Assembly: GCA_019752635.1 (NCBI GenBank)
Contig: JAIELX010000120.1
Coordinates: 32,494 to 96,493 of the forward strand
Direction: 5' to 3'
Source of the DNA: Candidatus Obscuribacterales bacterium
GTDB taxonomy: Bacteria; Cyanobacteriota; Vampirovibrionia; Obscuribacterales; Obscuribacteraceae
DNA length: 64,000 nt
The number at the start of each line of letters is the position of its first letter. The stretch's first letter is position 1. Below are positions 20,055 through 28,942 of this stretch, in pieces. The notes under the pieces were generated by a model. The model did not search any database. It saw only the letters and a list, made by a program, of their open reading frames with translations, and was not told the DNA's origin. Position numbers and translations under genes: made by a program.

Positions 20055-20155
20055 GGCTCATCCGATTGGCGGGCAAAGAAGCTCGTTTCGAAAACTGAAC
20101 ATTTTCCCAACGAAGTCTCTCGATAATTTCTCCAGTCATATTGGGGAGACGCTCC

Positions 20156-22075
20156 GTGGATAGATCCTTTACCCTTAACGATCAAAATTCTGACAAGACC
20201 CCGCTACAAGCGGAGTTCGTGTCGTGGAACCTTGCTTCCGCCGAGCCTCTCAAATCGGAGGCGCGCACGGGTGCAGGCGCCGGCAGCTTAACTGCGGAAC
20301 GATATCTGCCGCCTTTTACTCTGGTGGGAGTTGAGACAAGAGGTCAAGTCCGCGGAGCGCGTGGGGGGGATGAGGTTGGCCGACCTGCGCGAAATGGTGA
20401 TTCCGACAAAGTAGACATCAAATCGGCTATTCCGGATTGCATGCGGTATGGAGCTGCTTACAATGCCTGGGATAGACTTTCGCCTGACGAGCAGAAGGCA
20501 TTGGCGACCAAGGTCGGTTCGCTTACTAAGGAAATGCTTGCGGATTCTGCTGCGATTAAGACTTCGGAAGCAACGCGCAACTCCTGCATAATCAAGAAAG
20601 ATGCCGATGGTCGGGTTGTTTGCCTGGTAGACCCTGCGAAGAATGTTCGCATGCATTTTAAGTATGACGGCGATACAAACAACGTCATTGCGATGGTTCG
20701 GGAGGATACAAAAACCAAAGCCACCACCACATATGTGGCTGTGCAGAAGTCGGCTGAAGATTCTATCTGCGGCAAGCGCGAATGGATCACCGTCAACTCC
20801 TCCGGACGACGTAGTGAAGTGGTCGGTGACGTAATCGTCGGAAAGGGCGGCACACGTAACATCAAGCTGGAGTCGCGTAAATCTGTCGAAGACTTGCTTG
20901 AGAAAAAAGAGGCACCGCCCCGACCGGAGAAACTTACCGGTTTGGCTGCCGACAAGAAGGCACTTCAAGAGGCAGCGGAGAAAGCCTTTGCCGATCCGGC
21001 CCAACGTAGGGCGTATATGGCGGATATCGAGAAGTTCCAAATTGCGGGAAAGGAGCGCGGACTGAGCGAGAAAGAGATTTCCCAGTTCTTCAAGGAGTCT
21101 ACCAGGCTTCTCAGCTCGAACACCGATACGTTTGTCAAGGCTGAAGAACGAGCAAAGCTGGCCGCTCAAGCTTTGAAGCAAGCTGTTGAACCTACCAGCA
21201 TCAAACAAGGACCTTTCAAAACATGCAATGTCACAAGTGTAGAAGTTAGCATGTATACGCGCCAACCGTCGGCCGCAATGAAGGCGATCACGGAAGCTGC
21301 CCTAACCGGTAAGTTTACTACGGCCGACGGTAAGAGCATTGAGCTGCCGCCATCAACTTTCGTACCCAAGGCCGGCGCAAGAACTTTTGCCAGCCAGATC
21401 TTCCAAGACCTGGCAGTCAATACATTTTGGAACGACACTAAACTCGTAAAAGACCAGAAACCCTACACAGACGTGAGGTATCGCCACGATGGCGCGCCTG
21501 TAACTAAGACCGACACTGGTCAGCGAGTCACCGGGGTTGATGAGACAGGAGTCGTAAAAGAGCTGTATAAATCGCCGGGGCTAGCAACCACGTACTTGCC
21601 GGAAGTTTATCGCAGGATTGCCGGTAATCGTCCCGATGTAGTTGCCTTGACTGCGACGGAGGGGCCTGCGGCCCCTGGCGCGCTGAAGGTCGAGTCTGCT
21701 GAAAAGCTCCATGAGAAATTGGGGGAGTTGAGCAGAAAACCAGGCGGCTTGCCTGTAATTATTATGGTTCACACTTCAAACGAGCCTTTCTGGAAAGACT
21801 CCGGCCGAGGCTCTGCAGCTGGCGCCGGCATCAAGGCTGATGAAGCGAAGAAGCTAAAGGAGATGCCGGGTGGATGGCACGTAGTTACCATCACCGGATA
21901 CGATCCGAGGACAAAGATGGTTGCGCTCGACAATACTTGGGATGACGCCTCCGACCACCTTGGGAAACCCGGTCGCGGTGAGAAGCTCAGCGTTGACACT
22001 GTGTTCAATTCCATGCGCACGCATGCCGCCCGCCTTAAAGAGTTGGGATATGAGGCGCCACCTAAGAAAAAATAG
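20156..22075 (+). CDS. Large protein with papain-like (C39/C1-type) cysteine peptidase candidate domain
   Basis: 639 residues from GTG at 20156, preferred because GGGGAG sits 7 bases upstream; an in-frame TTG 15 bases earlier overlaps that site. No signal peptide. The N-terminal third is polar. Residues about 240-330 are helical (DKKALQEAAEKAF, KERGLSEKEISQFF). The C-terminal half carries the pattern of a papain-fold peptidase: KTCNVTS (Cys357), WHVVTITGYD (His575), LDNTWD (Asn593). The spacing is long but the Cys-His-Asn order is right. It may be a peptidase, a transglutaminase-like enzyme or a secreted effector; none of these is shown by sequence alone. Confidence 0.7.
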   Translation: MDRSFTLNDQNSDKTPLQAEFVSWNLASAEPLKSEARTGAGAGSLTAERYLPPFTLVGVETRGQVRGARGGDEVGRPARNGDSDKVDIKSAIPDCMRYGAAYNAWDRLSPDEQKALATKVGSLTKEMLADSAAIKTSEATRNSCIIKKDADGRVVCLVDPAKNVRMHFKYDGDTNNVIAMVREDTKTKATTTYVAVQKSAEDSICGKREWITVNSSGRRSEVVGDVIVGKGGTRNIKLESRKSVEDLLEKKEAPPRPEKLTGLAADKKALQEAAEKAFADPAQRRAYMADIEKFQIAGKERGLSEKEISQFFKESTRLLSSNTDTFVKAEERAKLAAQALKQAVEPTSIKQGPFKTCNVTSVEVSMYTRQPSAAMKAITEAALTGKFTTADGKSIELPPSTFVPKAGARTFASQIFQDLAVNTFWNDTKLVKDQKPYTDVRYRHDGAPVTKTDTGQRVTGVDETGVVKELYKSPGLATTYLPEVYRRIAGNRPDVVALTATEGPAAPGALKVESAEKLHEKLGELSRKPGGLPVIIMVHTSNEPFWKDSGRGSAAGAGIKADEAKKLKEMPGGWHVVTITGYDPRTKMVALDNTWDDASDHLGKPGRGEKLSVDTVFNSMRTHAARLKELGYEAPPKKK

Positions 22076-22135
22076 AGTGCGTCTTCCTGTGGAGGCGCGC
22101 CATACGCGTTGATCTTCTTTCTCTCTGGAATCTCG

Positions 22136-22288
22136 ATGTTGAAGGTAGCCGCGTTTTATGACGTCGCTGAAATGGTTGGTGCCGGCAAGAAGGTTTGGCT
22201 TAGCGCAAAACACTTCAGTGACGAGCAAGTTAAGCTGGTAACGGCAGTGGGTATGCTGCAGACGCAAAGAACAGAACAAAAACGGTAA
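22136..22288 (+). CDS. Possible 50-residue protein
   Basis: An open frame from ATG to TAA between two genes on the same strand. The translation is compact and mixed (MLKVAAFYDVAEMV, KKVWLSAKHFSDEQVKL), which looks more protein-like than the other frames here. There is no good ribosome binding site. It could be a real small gene or chance. Confidence 0.3.
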   Translation: MLKVAAFYDVAEMVGAGKKVWLSAKHFSDEQVKLVTAVGMLQTQRTEQKR

Positions 22289-22362
22289 TGTTAGCCAATG
22301 ACTCGGGACGACCGCGCTCGATTCTACTAAGATGGAGGCAGTGACGGAACCGAGGAAATGAA

Positions 22363-22965
22363 ATGAAAACTGTTCATCCTGCAAGTAGATTCGTTGTCCG
22401 CAGCGTCGCGCTCTCTTTGCTCATCGGTTCAGTCTGTCCGGTTTTCGGACAGCAGTCAATCCAGAATGATACTGGCGGTGTTTTTATGGAAGAAAGCGCC
22501 CCTCCTTCGAAACCGGAAACTAAGGCACCGCCGGTGGACTTAAGCAATACAGGGACGCAGATTAACAGCAAGGGAAGAATTGTTCCTCTTCTACAGAACG
22601 ACGGTGCCGGCTCAATGCCTCCAGGTACGAATCTGGAAGTTTCGCGGACCCCTGGCGTTATGTATGCGCCGACCTATTATGTGAATCCCTTCGGACAAAA
22701 GGTTGATGCCTACGGCAACCTTTTGCCGCCAGGGCGCTATCTTCCCTACACGCCCTACGCCGTGTCGCCCGGGTACGGTGCGACCTTTAACAGCCAGTTC
22801 GGCCCGTCCGAGATGAACTACCAGGGTGGTGGTACCGTATTTGGTGGTCCCGGTATTGGTGTCGGCGGCGGCAGCGGTCGCTTCGGCGGAGGAGTGGTGA
22901 TTCCCGGCACTACACAGTTTGACTATCGCGGCACTGTCAAACCGATTTTTCCCCAGGAGCAGTAG
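22363..22965 (+). CDS. Secreted Pro/Gly-rich hypothetical protein
   Basis: 200 residues with a signal peptide (SVALSLLIGSVCPVFGQ, cleavage near residue 29). The mature part is rich in Pro, Tyr and Gly (YLPYTPYAVSPGYG, GGGSGRFGGGVV) and probably lacks a compact fold. The start is ATG behind a weak GAGGAAATGAA. Such proteins are often envelope-associated. It has the same style as the element-borne secreted protein at 42240-42782 (Pro-rich and disordered), without obvious sequence identity. Function unknown. Confidence 0.7.
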   Translation: MKTVHPASRFVVRSVALSLLIGSVCPVFGQQSIQNDTGGVFMEESAPPSKPETKAPPVDLSNTGTQINSKGRIVPLLQNDGAGSMPPGTNLEVSRTPGVMYAPTYYVNPFGQKVDAYGNLLPPGRYLPYTPYAVSPGYGATFNSQFGPSEMNYQGGGTVFGGPGIGVGGGSGRFGGGVVIPGTTQFDYRGTVKPIFPQEQ

Positions 22966-23275
22966 TCCAACGATTTTAGTTGTTGACTCCGCCTAGCGTA
23001 GTTCTGTTTTTTTTTGACGCACCCGTTGCGGTCTGTGTCGTGCTGACTAAGCAAGAAATGCTTAAGTGTCTCCAGTCGCTCCTGCGGCGCCCGGTGACAG
23101 GTTTGGATCGCTGTGATGTTTTTATTTCGTCCTGGAACTTTCGTTAGCCATCTCCTAATTCAAGATGAAGACGCGATCGCGAGGATCTCGTCGAGGACTT
23201 TGGTTACCATGCAGGTACAAACTCATGCGATTGATTGGGTTGTGCAAATTGTTTCATTTTGAAGGATGTCACAGT
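22966..23275. other. Intergenic stretch, nothing recognised
   Basis: About 310 bases. A run of nine T sits near 23010 without a clear stem before it, so it is not called a terminator. An open frame from 23165 joins the next gene but lacks a good start. Confidence 0.5.
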
Positions 23276-24514
23276 ATGGTTGAAGTAAGGCAGTCAGAGT
23301 CGGCAGGAAACGGACAAGATACCTACATCGGGCTGAACGCGTTTGAAGTCTATAAGCAGTTGCTCGACGATGACATGAAGCGCTTGGTCCGCTCGGCGGA
23401 CTCCTTGCTTTCTCGCCAAGACAGAGATGCTGACGGGTGCCTCAATTCTCAAGAACTGCGGTCGGGAATCTTTCCGGGTAAGTATGACAACGATGCTGAC
23501 AAGACTTACAGCAGATTTCTTTTGCAAAACTATTCTGCGGTGGCCGGACTTAGTCGCGCATATTGCGATAGTGCAGCACCAATAAGTGGGATCTCTTCTA
23601 AGGACATTGATGCTCTGCGATGCCTTGCGTCGCCCGATCTCCGTGATGCTTTTATTGAAGGGCAGCGACGTGAAGCCTACAAATATGGGAATGGGGCACT
23701 CAACGGTGCGCTGGTGGGAGGTGGTATCGGTTTGGGGGCCAGTGCGGTCATGTTTGGTGTCTATAATTTTGTTCCTGCAAAAATGAGAGCGCCCCTGACG
23801 TTGGCCGCGCTTGGAGCTCCTGTGTTAGGTGCATGCATTGGCGCTCCGTGGGGGATGAAGCAACATTTGGATAGTGCCAACAAGTTCTTGCTTGAGAAAG
23901 AGGCCCGGGTTAACGAAGTGTTGAGTAAGAATATGGCTACGATGACGGCCAAGCCGACTTACGACGGGATCGTGCAAAGTCGGTTCGCCCGATTGATGTC
24001 GCAGTTTGGCGAGGCACCGGATGTTGACGGCAATGCCCACGTAGACAAGACAGAGGTGAGTTTAGCTCTCCAACATAACTCGGGTAATAAGGACCTCAAT
24101 ACCTTTCTAAATGACAATTACAACGAACTAGAACTAATTTCGCGCAGTTACTCCAACATGAATCTGGAGCGAGGTATTAACCTGACTGCCGTAGGAAAGC
24201 TTTTCGATGATGGAACGCGTGATGAGTATCTTGCGCATGAGCGAAAGGGCGCTAAAGATCTTGGACACTATCGCTTTGCCGTGGGGTTGCCGAAGGGCCT
24301 GGTGATTGGGGCTCCGCTTTGCGGTGCGATTGCATATGCATCGAAGTATTTGCCGGCCCGATACCAGTCTGCAGGTTTTATTGGTTTTGGCTTGAGCTTG
24401 TGTATGATACCGTTGCTGTCTGGAGCGCTTGACCAAGGACACACGATGAGTCGGACCGATAAGTTCTTTCAAGATCAGAACGACGCCCTTGAGCGAATTC
24501 GTCGTCGCATTTAA
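23276..24514 (+). CDS. EF-hand protein with two Gly-rich membrane hairpins
   Basis: 412 residues from ATG at 23276, with GAAGGA 8-9 bases upstream; the frame extends 111 bases further without support. The protein is an internal duplication. Each half has an EF-hand-like loop (DRDADGCLNSQEL at about 52; DVDGNAHVDKTEV at about 252) followed by a helical stretch and a Gly/Ala-rich hydrophobic pair. The hydrophobic pairs are ALVGGGIGLGASAVMFGVYN with LTLAALGAPVLGACIG in the first half, and LVIGAPLCGAIAYA with IGFGLSLCMIPLLSG in the second. The hydrophobic segments suggest a membrane protein with calcium-binding soluble parts. Function unknown; it is related in style to the EF-hand protein at 15657. 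Confidence 0.75.
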   Translation: MVEVRQSESAGNGQDTYIGLNAFEVYKQLLDDDMKRLVRSADSLLSRQDRDADGCLNSQELRSGIFPGKYDNDADKTYSRFLLQNYSAVAGLSRAYCDSAAPISGISSKDIDALRCLASPDLRDAFIEGQRREAYKYGNGALNGALVGGGIGLGASAVMFGVYNFVPAKMRAPLTLAALGAPVLGACIGAPWGMKQHLDSANKFLLEKEARVNEVLSKNMATMTAKPTYDGIVQSRFARLMSQFGEAPDVDGNAHVDKTEVSLALQHNSGNKDLNTFLNDNYNELELISRSYSNMNLERGINLTAVGKLFDDGTRDEYLAHERKGAKDLGHYRFAVGLPKGLVIGAPLCGAIAYASKYLPARYQSAGFIGFGLSLCMIPLLSGALDQGHTMSRTDKFFQDQNDALERIRRRI

Positions 24515-24737
24515 TCCTGCTGTTGGAGCGAGTTATCCGGACTCAACTTTCGGAAAAGGTCTGCGTGAAACTGCGCTCACGCGCAACTCCAGTTTTGAAC
24601 CGTTTATCGCAAGGAGAATCCGATGACGATGACTAGTACGGAGATTCAAGTAACTTTCAGCTGGTGATTCTGAGCCGTAGGAACTGTAAAACTCGAAACC
24701 GCGTCCTCGGGCATAGGCAAAGACGAGGAGGAAGAGT

Positions 24738-25202
24738 ATGAATATCATCAGAATGGCGATTCTAGGCTGTTGCGCGATCGCGTCCTGCGATGCCGTTAAA
24801 GCAGATACGCTGATTATGGGACCAACGGGACGTGTACTGACAGTTCCCCATGGTGCCACGATTATTCGTACACCACTTATGGTGCGTCCTGTAACTAGCG
24901 TACAAACCTTCACCACCACCACTGTTGGCCCCGTTGAAAGAACGGTTACCGCACCGGTTTTGATTACACCGCGGCAGTCTGACTTTAACCATCGCCTAAA
25001 CATGCTGCAGGATCAAATTCAGCTAGGTCTTGAGCGCGGTATGCTCGATCAAGCCACGGCCGATGCTCTGAGTAACGAAAAGGCGAGGCTTGCATTCGTC
25101 CTCGCTAACATGAAAGCTCGAGGTCACTCAAGTATTGACGACGCCACGCTGGAAAAGGAAATCAATGTTTTCAACCGCAATGTATCCGATGCAATGCAGT
25201 AA
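24738..25202 (+). CDS. Small secreted hypothetical protein
   Basis: 154 residues behind a strong GAGGAGGAAGAG site. A signal peptide ends near residue 22 (CDAVKA). The next 60 residues are Thr/Val-rich (TTTTVGPVERTVTAPV). The last 75 are helical and charged (NHRLNMLQDQIQLGLERGML, NVFNRNVSDAMQ). No known domain. Likely periplasmic. Confidence 0.7.
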   Translation: MNIIRMAILGCCAIASCDAVKADTLIMGPTGRVLTVPHGATIIRTPLMVRPVTSVQTFTTTTVGPVERTVTAPVLITPRQSDFNHRLNMLQDQIQLGLERGMLDQATADALSNEKARLAFVLANMKARGHSSIDDATLEKEINVFNRNVSDAMQ

Positions 25203-25250
25203 TCACCAGTAAAAAACTTGCCAACAGCGCCATCATCTGATTGCTGGAAA

Positions 25251-26333
25251 CTATCGGGGTTGCTGTTTAACGGGTGTCTGATCAGAGTAGAGTTTCTGAA
25301 TCGTAGCCTTGTCGCGTTTGCTCAAAGCCGGCAAGCAAGAAGTTGATTCGCCGAAGAACATAATGTCCCGTGGATTTCCTGAATGTCCGTCGATTCCTAG
25401 CGCGTGTCCAAGTTCATGCAGACAAGTTTTCTTTAGAGAGTCCGCATCTATCGGCCGCCCCTTCGAATCAATGATCAAAATGCGGACCCGCGCCCTTATG
25501 AGGTTTCTGGTGCGAGTCGGATCCTTGCGTGACATGGCCCATTCCACGTCGGTATGGCCGCTTTCTGCTCCGGTTGCGTTCGCCTTTAATTGTCTGGCGT
25601 CCGTGGTCCAGTCACAATAGATGTCTGCTTGATCCGCGTTCGGTACAGCGACAATACTGATGCGATTTTCGGTCGCCTGAACCCATGACTGGAGCGATTC
25701 GTACATAATGGCCGGCCATTCCTTCGGAAAGTCTTTCATGTTTCGACCCGTGTCTATGAAAACCTTGAGCGGCATCTTTTCTTGGGACCACTTTTCCGGT
25801 CCCTTATCTGCGATAAGCGTATCAAAATAATCTGGACCTTCTTTATTTGCCGCCTTGAACTTGCCCGCTACGCGTTTAAGTGCCTCAATACGCTGTTGTG
25901 CCATCGGCACCAGTTGGTCGCCTGGTTCTTCTCTGACGTACTTTTCGAACCATTCTCGTGCTTTGTCGAGATCGCCTAATCCTTGATAGCAATTGCCGAT
26001 GTTGTATGCGGTGACAGCAATGTGTGGTTGCAACTCCAAACTGGCAAGATACTCTCTCAACGCTGCTTCGTTGTTTCCCAGTTTTGAATAGGTAAGACCA
26101 AGCCTGAAATGAATCAGTCCGCTCGACGGTTCAATTTGAAGAGCTTTTTCCAACACTTCGCGTGCTTTGGTGAGTTCCTTGTTTTTGAGGTGCTCTGAGC
26201 CTTGTTGTACCAAACTTCTTGCTTCCGGATTATTCGGGAATCCATCTGCCAGCGCAGGGACCGCGCAAAGTATCAGGCATAATCCAAGCGCAATGGCGAC
26301 TAGTTTCGGTCTTTTCCTGTGCATGTTTTCCAC
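25251..26333 (-). CDS. Exported TPR protein with matrixin-like zinc metalloprotease domain
   Basis: 360 residues. A signal peptide ends near LAD at 30. Three TPR units span about 35-160 (SGLIHFRLGLTYSKLGN, ALREYLASLELQPHI, GDLDKAREWFEKYV). The C-terminal half is a metzincin-type domain: HELGHALGIDGHSG (His306, Glu307, His310, His317) followed by the Met-turn-like RDIMFFG. The first part reads HExxHxxG; the third zinc His is one residue later than in classical matrixins, a variant also seen in other bacterial matrixin-like proteins. A VFIDTGR strand and a QSWVQAT helix before it fit the fold. Probable periplasmic or secreted protease; target unknown. Confidence 0.85.
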   Translation of the reverse strand: MENMHRKRPKLVAIALGLCLILCAVPALADGFPNNPEARSLVQQGSEHLKNKELTKAREVLEKALQIEPSSGLIHFRLGLTYSKLGNNEAALREYLASLELQPHIAVTAYNIGNCYQGLGDLDKAREWFEKYVREEPGDQLVPMAQQRIEALKRVAGKFKAANKEGPDYFDTLIADKGPEKWSQEKMPLKVFIDTGRNMKDFPKEWPAIMYESLQSWVQATENRISIVAVPNADQADIYCDWTTDARQLKANATGAESGHTDVEWAMSRKDPTRTRNLIRARVRILIIDSKGRPIDADSLKKTCLHELGHALGIDGHSGNPRDIMFFGESTSCLPALSKRDKATIQKLYSDQTPVKQQPR

Positions 26334-26384
26334 ATTGATTGCCCTGTTTGATTTTATACCCTGTGATTGTTATGAGCAGAGATT

Positions 26385-26735
26385 TTGGATGGTAGGCTGA
26401 AATTGACTAATGGAACTTCTGCCACAGCAGCAATGATTTCCGGTCTCTTCGCGCTGGCTGTTGCTTGCTACCCTGGCTATACCAATAAGCAATTGGAATC
26501 TCTGATGATCAACAGCTGTCAGAACACTACCGGACGAACGCGCAACGATGAGTTTGGATACGGCAAGCCTAACGCCGAGCAGCTGCTGAGCGGATCTTGC
26601 TCGCGTGGAGTTGGTGATGACGACAGTGAGGAAATGAAGACCCCGGTGTATGAGGGCCCGGAGTTCGATATCGCGCCAATTGACCCGTCGCAGATCAAAT
26701 TTGAGGACTCGATGCCGGCGCCGGAATCGCAGTAA
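26385..26735 (+). pseudogene. C-terminal remnant of a subtilisin-family (S8) serine protease
   Basis: The translated frame opens with LTNGTSATAAMISGLFALAV, which matches the catalytic Ser block of subtilases (GTSxAAPxVSG). It continues through SCQNTTGRTRNDEFGYGKPN, which matches the family's C-terminal GYG motif. The Asp and His catalytic blocks are missing. The frame is closed by TGA at 26373, and the oppositely oriented TPR-protease gene begins at 26333. No start codon with a ribosome binding site is present. An acidic tail follows the domain. This reads as the 3' end of a gene whose first part was deleted. Confidence 0.7.
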
Positions 26736-26886
26736 TAATGGGTCTGAGCATCTGAAGTCCAGAGTGCGGTCGAAAGCGCAATACACAGACAATCGAAGTC
26801 TGAATTTGCATCATTAAGATAAGTGATCAAATCTTCATATTTGCGATGAACTGCGTCAGAATGGATTCAACAGAAAAAAGACGGGG

Positions 26887-27516
26887 GTGCGGACCGTGTT
26901 TGCACCAGAGAAAGCGGACGATCGAGCACCTCGATCGGCTTTGATTCAGATATTGCAAATGGCATATTCCGGCGAAAGAGCCGCTGCGTTTGCTTACCAG
27001 GGGCACCGGCGTTCCGTGCGATGCGCGGAGCAAAAGCGCGCGATTCAGAAGATTGAAGCTGATGAGTGGGAGCACAGGCGCGACTTGGGAGTTATGCTGG
27101 AGCAGCTCGATGCGAAGCCTGTATGGTGGCGCGAAATTCAAATGGCTGTTATCGGTAGAACTGTGGCGATTGGATGTTTCCTTATCGGGTGGTTCTTTCC
27201 GATGTACCTTGCCGGTCAACTTGAAAGCAATAACATTGATGAATACGACGTTGCTGCCGAGCACGCAGATGCGCTCGATTTGCAAGACCTGGTTCGAGAT
27301 TTGAGGGTCATGGCCGCAACAGAACGGGACCACGAAACCTATTTCGCAACGATGGTTGTCGAACATCCATGGCTTCCATTTGCGAATGCGGTCTTCCGGT
27401 GGCATCCGGAACTCCGGCTTCAACAACGGAATTCCGCTGCTGGACCTCCGAGCGTTCGTCTAGCGCGCTCCCTGGACGCAGCCAATGTGGCTGCGATTGC
27501 GAAGCAGGCGTGTTAG
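26887..27516 (+). CDS. COQ7-like ferritin-fold diiron protein
   Basis: About 209 residues; GTG at 26896 is an equally good start. The pattern of metal ligands resembles COQ7/UbiF-alternative hydroxylases: SGERAAAFAYQGH (first Glu), ADEWEHRRDL (ExxH), AGQLESNNIDEYD with a following Glu, and ATERDHETYF (ExxH). The segment IGRTVAIGCFLIGWFFPMYL is hydrophobic, as in membrane-associated COQ7. The family hydroxylates demethoxyquinones in ubiquinone synthesis. No quinone gene is next to it here, so the substrate is open. It could also be a distant rubrerythrin/ferritin-like protein. The C-terminal 40 residues are not conserved-looking. Confidence 0.7.
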   Translation: MRTVFAPEKADDRAPRSALIQILQMAYSGERAAAFAYQGHRRSVRCAEQKRAIQKIEADEWEHRRDLGVMLEQLDAKPVWWREIQMAVIGRTVAIGCFLIGWFFPMYLAGQLESNNIDEYDVAAEHADALDLQDLVRDLRVMAATERDHETYFATMVVEHPWLPFANAVFRWHPELRLQQRNSAAGPPSVRLARSLDAANVAAIAKQAC

Positions 27517-27557
27517 ATGCGTTAAGTGATTCCGCCTATTGCTGATGTTCTGCGCGG

Positions 27558-28619
27558 CTATTTTACGAAAATGCCCAAAGGTCCAGTTCTCTTGATGTAA
27601 GACTTCAAAGCCGAGAACGGAAAGAAGTACTTACCTTCTGGTTCTAGAGCCAATACGGCATGCGGAAAGCCCCAGTCACAAATGAATGTGAGCCCCTTGT
27701 CGCTGACCGAAAATGGAAGCAAATCTTTGGTGGTAACCTTCGGCGCTGAGTCAAAAATGTCCTTAAGGCTGTCCATTTCCACTGGATTTTCTTTGAAGGT
27801 TGCCGCTACTTCTTCTTTCATTTCCTTTTCGATGAGCTTTTTCAGCGCGGTAGTTCCTGCCGGCGTAAAGGCTTCAGACGGGCTCACGGACCTGCCTTTC
27901 GATGTATCGACCAGGACGTGCTCAACTGACGCGCTGGGGTATGCGCCGCAACCTTCCATGGTGAAATCGATATCGAGTAGATTGTTCTTGTTGTAGTTCA
28001 CAACATAGTCGATGGAGTTCAGCCAGTAGTTGCCGGACTTTACTTCCTCGATGAATTCCTCTGGAGACTGCTTCATCACTGCCTTAAGTGAAATAGCGGT
28101 GTTGATCTTGGCGTTCAGCGCGGGATCGCCCCATGGTGTCTGAGCTACCTTCGGGTAGTTAACTGTTGCCTTGTCCGTGAGACCGCCTTTCTTTGCTGCT
28201 CTTGTTGTCGCAAGTGACAGTATGATTCCGTCAATCCCATTTGACAGCGCTGTCGAATCATTCACATTTGCCAGGAGAAATGGCATAGCCTTATCTTTCT
28301 TTGGATTCGTCCATGTCCCGACAAAGCGTTTGTTCTGCACCATTTTTCCAGTGAACAAACCTGTGCTCTTGCCGTCCGAACCCGACTCGCTGAGGCTCAA
28401 AATACCTGCTGGCGACAGACTGCCTCGAAGTGCAATCGGCTTGCCGACCCTGGTGTACTGGTATGTGCCATCGCATTTAGCCCCATTACAATTGAGAGTT
28501 GCTGAAATTGCGTATTTGGAATCGATTGCGCCAGCCATTTTGATAGTTTCGGCGTCAGCTGCATTACATATAAGACCGACAAGAGTTGCTGGAAGCAAAA
28601 GCAATGTTACCTTTAACAC
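27558..28619 (-). CDS. Secreted protein with DUF3298/RsiV-like C-terminal domain
   Basis: 353 residues. The signal peptide ends at about 24 (DAE). The N-terminal half repeats beta-rich phrases (KYAISATLNCNGAKCDGTYQ, GLFTGKMVQNKRFVGTW), which look like a small barrel. From about 150 the sequence fits a DUF4163/DUF3298-type domain: YWLNSIDYVVNYNKNNLLDI, an AFTPAGTTALKKLIEKEM helix, KGLTFICDWGF and the closing FPFSALKSYI. In RsiV this fold binds lysozyme; here there is no sigma factor or anti-sigma helix, so only a ligand-binding role can be suggested. Confidence 0.7.
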   Translation of the reverse strand: MLKVTLLLLPATLVGLICNAADAETIKMAGAIDSKYAISATLNCNGAKCDGTYQYTRVGKPIALRGSLSPAGILSLSESGSDGKSTGLFTGKMVQNKRFVGTWTNPKKDKAMPFLLANVNDSTALSNGIDGIILSLATTRAAKKGGLTDKATVNYPKVAQTPWGDPALNAKINTAISLKAVMKQSPEEFIEEVKSGNYWLNSIDYVVNYNKNNLLDIDFTMEGCGAYPSASVEHVLVDTSKGRSVSPSEAFTPAGTTALKKLIEKEMKEEVAATFKENPVEMDSLKDIFDSAPKVTTKDLLPFSVSDKGLTFICDWGFPHAVLALEPEGKYFFPFSALKSYIKRTGPLGIFVK

Positions 28620-28942
28620 GATCCACCCCGAAAAATAATTACGAGCGTACCGGCTCTGCGCTTAGTCGTCCCATAACCGGCCAATCTTTCGATCCTTACC
28701 TGTTTCATCGGCGTGAACTCGCAAATATTGCTTGGTAACACCGTGGTCGACTCGTGGTACATCACGACTCGACTATTTTATCAAGGTGGCGGCATCCATG
28801 CATTTTCGGACACTTGCCTGAATTTGGCTTACCTGACTTGGATCAGCTTTGCCGGCGGTTAACGTCGATTATTTCTGCAAGGTACCAGCGTAACGCTCAG
28901 TTGGAGCCAACGTTTTGGCAATAAATCACTGTTAGGTTCCTC
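28620..28942. other. Intergenic stretch
   Basis: About 320 bases downstream of one leftward gene (28943-29701) and upstream of the next (27558-28619). No RNA, terminator stem with T-run, or promoter was recognised. Confidence 0.4.

Noticed and set aside
22966..23020. Terminator after the secreted Gly-rich protein
   Set aside because: A T-run is present, but no stem precedes it.
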